From NCBI GenBank assembly GCA_022836615.1, contig MU405215.1:62001-126000 (forward strand): 64,000 bases of DNA, in the 5' to 3' direction. Shown here piece after piece: positions 60,182 through 64,000 of the stretch. This DNA comes from Annulohypoxylon bovei var. microspora. Lineage: Eukaryota > Ascomycota > Sordariomycetes > Xylariales > Hypoxylaceae. Below the pieces are notes generated by a model that saw only the letters and a list, made by a program, of their open reading frames with translations, had not been told where the DNA came from and ran no database searches. The first letter of the stretch is position 1; every line of letters begins with the position of its first letter. The position numbers and the translations under genes are program-made.

Positions 60182-61620
60182 TCATTCATTCATCTTGACA
60201 TAGTTGCTAGGGAATATGCCGTGTCTCGAGCCAACCATGCCAGTCCTATGAAAGAAATCAGTACTAGGTCATTATAGCAGAGTATAGATCGTGTACTTAC
60301 CACCAATCAGTGTCACTCTCTGTCTTCTTTAACACCGTGATAATCTCGCCTTTCTTGAAACCCAAGTCACCTGGCTGGTCCGCCTCGAAGTTGAACAACG
60401 CAACAGCTTCATTCTTCTTCATCATTGCTTGCTTGCCTGCGAAGTTTGGCTTCGGCGCTGCGGGTCTACCAGGTCCTATTTTCTTTTCCTCCTGGTAGCC
60501 ACCAACAGGGGCTGAAGCTCTATGATCGCGATATGTGTAATCGTCATCGTTTCCTCGGGATCCCACCGTATTAGACCGGTTGATACCGCTGCCGCCAGGT
60601 CGGTCGTATACGTCATCCTGCCAAGTAGATGCACGCTTTGGTCCGCCGAATTCACTTTGGCCACTGGGCGGTTGTTGGACCTCACCATATGCACTCCCTC
60701 GCTGACCGTTCCATACTACATCGTCGTGACGTTCGTCGTAGACCGGAACGTCGTTGTACGTGGTATCATCTACAGTACCCTGGCGCACACCCGCAAATAT
60801 CCTGGAGTTCAAGACAGTCATTAAAGGCCCGGCTTGTGTAGGTGGTCGCACGGAGCCCGTGAGGAGTTGTGCTGCCGTCCAACGTTGACCATATAGCTTC
60901 TCGTTCGCGTCTCTCCGTTCTGCGATTACCGAGCCTTCTAAGGACACACCGGCAAACAATCCCTTCGTCTTGCTATAGCTGAATACACCAGCTACGCTCT
61001 TGAGAGAGGCGGCACCAGCAGCTTCTGCATTCCGACCGATCGGCCCCGCTGCTATGGAGACGTTTCCACCGAGTGTAATAGAACCTTGCTGGGAGAATGT
61101 CTTGACAGCGTGCGAATCGTTTAGGATGAAAACGAAGTCGGTCAATTCGAAACCTATCTGACCGCCGAAACCACCACCAGCTGTGAAGATGGCAGATGGC
61201 GCAGACCACGTACCATCGGGTAAACGGGCGACGACAAGGCCGGAACCGAAACGCGCGGATCCGAGGAAGCCGGCCTTAAGGACAGTGAGGATCGCAAGGC
61301 CCTGGGCTATGATGAGCTTTTGCTTTTACACATAGGACTAGAGGTAATAGCCTCGTTCTAGATTTTGAGCTAGAGCTCACTTACTTTTGCATTCGCGAGA
61401 ACCGACGGAGGAATTATCTTGTCGGGACCGAACGCTTGGCGAGGATCGATGAACGAGGTAAGGATCTTGCCACACTTCTTGCACTCCGCTGTGAGGATCG
61501 TGAGCTGCTAGTTTTAAATGTAGGGATGTAATCACAGGCGCTCGATCGCATGGGACTGCGCCTGTTTGAAGCTAGAGACTTACACGCCATAGACGACGGA
61601 AGAGGGTTATTAATACCCAT
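60182..61620 (-). CDS. YSC84: Ysc84/Lsb-type SH3 and actin-associated protein
   Basis: Predicted 401-residue protein of the Ysc84/Lsb3/SH3YL1 family, which binds lipids and actin at endocytic sites. The N-terminal SYLF domain starts MGINNPLPSSMA, then ECKKCGKILTSFIDPRQAFG, LAILTVLKAGFLGSARFGSG, GQIGFELTDFVFILNDSHAV and LGGNVSIAAGPIGRNAEAAG. A Gly/Pro/Asp-rich linker (about 210-340) joins a C-terminal SH3 domain with ALFNFEADQPGDLGFKKGEI, DTDWWTGMVGSRHGIFPSNY. Four exons join in frame: 61620-61584, 61488-61385, 61301-60301 and 60245-60182. The last exon supplies the end of the SH3 fold, so it is required. Identification is firm. Confidence 0.93.
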
Positions 61621-62655
61621 CTTGAGAGATGAGAAACGTTCGTTGCTATCTAACAACGAAAGGTGTTTGAATTCCGAATGTGCCGAGTTGGAGTTGTTTT
61701 GCGACGGTAAGAAAGCTACCTAAAGCCGATTCTCGTACTGGTTCGCGAACGTCAATTGCGGGGATGGAGGCCGCCAAGCTGAAATACAACAGCTTATGAA
61801 TACCTAGTTCCTAGGTGATGATAGAGGATTTTTCAAATTGACCCGGTTCCTGAGTCTAGATCACACAGTTTCTATTGCCGACTCTTTGTGTAGGTAGGTT
61901 AAGTAGATAGGTAGGTAGTAAGGTTAATAATGACTAAGGGAGGGTTGGCGATATACGACTAGATAGGTAGGTAATATTTATTTAGGTATGATCGAAAGAT
62001 TAATTATGGCGTCGTCAGCTGAGAGATAGCTCTGCCACTTTGGCGGGGCAGGCGGCAACAACGGCAGCTCCTACCTGGAGCCTAGCAAATGCAGCTGCCC
62101 TAGAAGCTTCCAAGTGGTAGGAATTGGATGAGGCACAGCCATACATACATACTTTGCAAGTACAGACGATGAAGTCACCAGTCACCAAACGACATTGAAT
62201 AAAGCTGGGGTAAAGGTCTGTGCAGTTGATAGGCGGTACATCTTTAGTACCGATGGATACAATGCGAAATTTCAACATTGTACTTAATTAGCCACCCAAA
62301 GTGAGACTAACGAGTCACCAGCCACACCCTGCGTCATCTTCACTCCTTGCCGCCTCCTTTCTGTCACGGAGACATCTCATGTTCCATTAAACCCGGGTTT
62401 TGGGTAAAAGGCATACGATATACACTTAGGGAAAACAAAGACGAAAATCGATCTGCGCCCACGGGGGGCTTTGATATTGACGAAAACTACCAGCACACCC
62501 ATATCGATCTCTTATTCGTTGCCACCTCATCCTTTCGATTACCTAACGGCTTATTTTCACCGCGTTCGCATTGAAACAGCACCAATTGGACGAGCAATTG
62601 GATTTCTTTCCTACTACTTCGACAATCTCCACGATAGTTGTTCTTTAGAGCCAAA
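61621..62655. other. intergenic region, divergent promoters of YSC84 and SFT1
   Basis: About 1 kb. A block of TAGGTA repeats spans about 61892-61990. A minus-strand frame at 62015-62278 is not supported. No gene is seen. Confidence 0.5.
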
Positions 62656-63027
62656 ATGTCGGAGGCTTACGAGCGCGAGCGCCAAAACAATGCGCGACTG
62701 GAGGAGCTGTCCGCAAAGGTGTCGTCGCTGCGCGGCGTGACGGTTGACATCTACGACAACGCGAGAGCGCAAGATGTCATCGACAATACTGTATGAACTA
62801 CCGCAAATCTCCGTTTTGTGCACAGCCCCCTTCTACAAGACCGCTAATAACAATCTTGACTCATATAGAACGATACCTTCTCTTCCATGTCGTCGCAGCT
62901 CAAAGGGTCCGCCGGTCGATTGGGTCGCATGGCAGCGTCGGGAAACAAAGTCGCCATCCTAAAACTCTCCGGCATCATCATCGGCACCTTCCTAGTGATA
63001 TACTATATCCTAAGATGGATCTTTTAG
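62656..63027 (+). CDS. SFT1: Golgi Q-SNARE Sft1/Bet1-like
   Basis: Predicted 97-residue tail-anchored SNARE of the Bet1/Sft1 (GS15) group, which acts in intra-Golgi retrograde fusion. Exons 62656-62790 and 62869-63027 join in frame across a 78-nt intron. It starts MSEAYERERQNNARLEELSA and the SNARE helix continues KVSSLRGVTVDIYDNARAQD to MAASGNK, with a likely zero-layer Gln at residue 39. A single C-terminal membrane anchor is seen as LSGIIIGTFLVIYYILRWIF. Bet1 is the nearest alternative; the short N-terminus and the TVDIYDNARAQ block favour Sft1. Confidence 0.88.
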
Positions 63028-63649
63028 ACAACTTCTCGCGCAATAGCATACAAATAAACAAAACGGAATACCACCGACGAAGCCCTAGTGGGGCAGCTTG
63101 GATGATCGCCAAATATCATGTTGTCAACTTTATACCTGGTGGGACGATGTCGCTTGCCCGAATGGATATTTGGGTACTGGAAGAATTCATGAAAAGGGCG
63201 AATGGTTTACACTTAGTCTGCCCTGGTATGACTATAAAAATATGAAAGGCTTCGGACGGGATTGTACCACTTAAGTACTTGGGCCTTCACATATCTAGAT
63301 GCATTAGCAGCAGCTCTATTTCACAAAAAGGGCAAATCAGTCAAGTTCTGGCAGATTCAATATCAGAGTTAGCAGCCCGTATAGCAGTATAGCATAGGCG
63401 TTATGAGTCTGGCCTTGTTCATAGAATATATAATTCGCAATTGGAAGCCTGATGGATTGGTCTGGATTGGTCTTATGTGCAGACTCGTATTTGACAATAA
63501 GCCTTGATAAAATGGCTTGACAAGGCTACCTAGGACAGGCTAGAAGATACGGCTGTCTCAGAACTCAATTTTCATAGGCTCGGCCCCTCTTCTGTTTAGA
63601 CCCCCATGCTGTTCAACTTCCTTGGCCTATACCTTGTAGACCTAGCATG
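63028..63649. other. convergent 3' region between SFT1 and epsin-like gene
   Basis: About 620 bp. A short plus-strand frame at 62793-63245 overlaps SFT1 in another frame and is a shadow. No gene is seen. Confidence 0.5.
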
Positions 63650-64000
63650 CTACTGCCAAACGTTGGAAAATAAATCCTCGCTGCCGAATCCACCGCCGGA
63701 CTTGGATTTATTGTTGTTGGAATTTCCTCCTGTACTACTAGTCCACCCACCAAATTCTTCATCAGCCGCCACCTTTGGCGCGGCGGAAAACCCTCCAGTG
63801 GTGCCCGGTACTAAACTTTGGCTGGCAAAAGATCCTCCGGTGCTACCCCAGGCACCAAAATCGTTTCCGCTGCTCGTCGAAGGGAACTTAGCAGATAACG
63901 GACTCTTCGAAACCGGAACTGGGGCTGGGGTAGGGTTACTCCACGCATTCCCCCAGACATCCGAATTGTTGAATGCGGATGTGTTCAGCGAAGCAGTGGT
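63650..64000 (-). CDS. Epsin-like (Ent3/Ent5-type) protein, C-terminal part only
   Basis: The last 116 residues of a protein whose start lies beyond the right edge; the frame is open from 64000 to the stop at 63650-63652. The segment is Ser/Gly/Asn-rich and disordered, with repeated acidic-Phe-Gly-aromatic motifs, GNDFGAWGSTGG and DEEFGGWTSSTGG, and ends FGSEDLFSNVWQ. Such motifs bind the gamma-ear of AP-1 and GGA adaptors, as in fungal ENTH-domain proteins of trans-Golgi clathrin coats. The ENTH domain itself is not in the window, so the family call is inference from the tail. Confidence 0.6.
   Translation of the reverse strand, partial: TTASLNTSAFNNSDVWGNAWSNPTPAPVPVSKSPLSAKFPSTSSGNDFGAWGSTGGSFASQSLVPGTTGGFSAAPKVAADEEFGGWTSSTGGNSNNNKSKSGGGFGSEDLFSNVWQ

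Noticed and set aside
1..64000. tRNA, rRNA or CRISPR features
   Set aside because: No B-box-like GGTTCGANTCC motif on either strand was noticed, no rRNA core and no spaced repeats; a tRNA-scanning program would settle the first point.

Overview
The window reads as nuclear DNA of a filamentous ascomycete (Pezizomycotina, probably Sordariomycetes). The evidence is short GT-AG introns of about 50-165 nt, some with CTNAC-like branch points, single-gene spacing without operons, and fungal-type proteins: a DUF2433 phosphoesterase, a Zds-type PP2A regulator, AA9, GH5 and GH78 enzymes, and a Pho85-type cyclin. The species cannot be named from the sequence. I found no tRNA, rRNA or CRISPR array. All exon structures were worked out by reading splice sites by eye and checking that the reading frames join.

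Left part (1-25.6 kb): a partial DUF2433 metallophosphoesterase (-), a Zds1-like protein (-), a secreted GH78 alpha-L-rhamnosidase-like enzyme (+), a multi-BRCT Rtt107/Brc1 homologue (+), VPS25 of ESCRT-II (-), the kinetochore protein NDC80 (-), a predicted OB-fold protein divergent from NDC80 (+), and a 15-exon adenylosuccinate lyase ADE13 (+). Most of these are housekeeping genes for cell division, DNA repair, trafficking and purine synthesis.

Middle part (25.6-45.7 kb): a more accessory set. It holds a secreted GH5 endo-1,6-beta-glucanase-like enzyme (-), a 14-TM DHA2-type MFS exporter (+), a secreted AA9 lytic polysaccharide monooxygenase (-), a TRF4/Cid14 non-canonical poly(A) polymerase (+), a sugar-porter MFS transporter (+), a small secreted cysteine-containing protein (-), a wax-synthase-like membrane acyltransferase (+) and a small EthD-domain protein (-). 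Together GH78, GH5, AA9 and the sugar porter suggest growth on plant or fungal polysaccharides, but they are scattered and not a cluster.

Right part (45.7-64 kb): two gene-poor stretches of about 5.1 and 8.2 kb lie on either side of a Pho85-type cyclin gene (-). The first holds a clean 563-bp MITE-like element with 86-bp perfect terminal inverted repeats and a TA duplication. The end of the window holds a YSC84/LSB-type SH3 protein (-), the Golgi SNARE SFT1 (+) and the 3' end of an epsin-like protein (-).

The strongest points for follow-up are a one-base (GGG versus GG) problem at an ADE13 splice donor that would break an essential gene, the intact MITE, the OB-fold gene facing NDC80 across a short promoter with a forkhead consensus site, and sharply bounded GC-rich islands inside four genes. 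I did not find a convincing wholly new multi-gene system.
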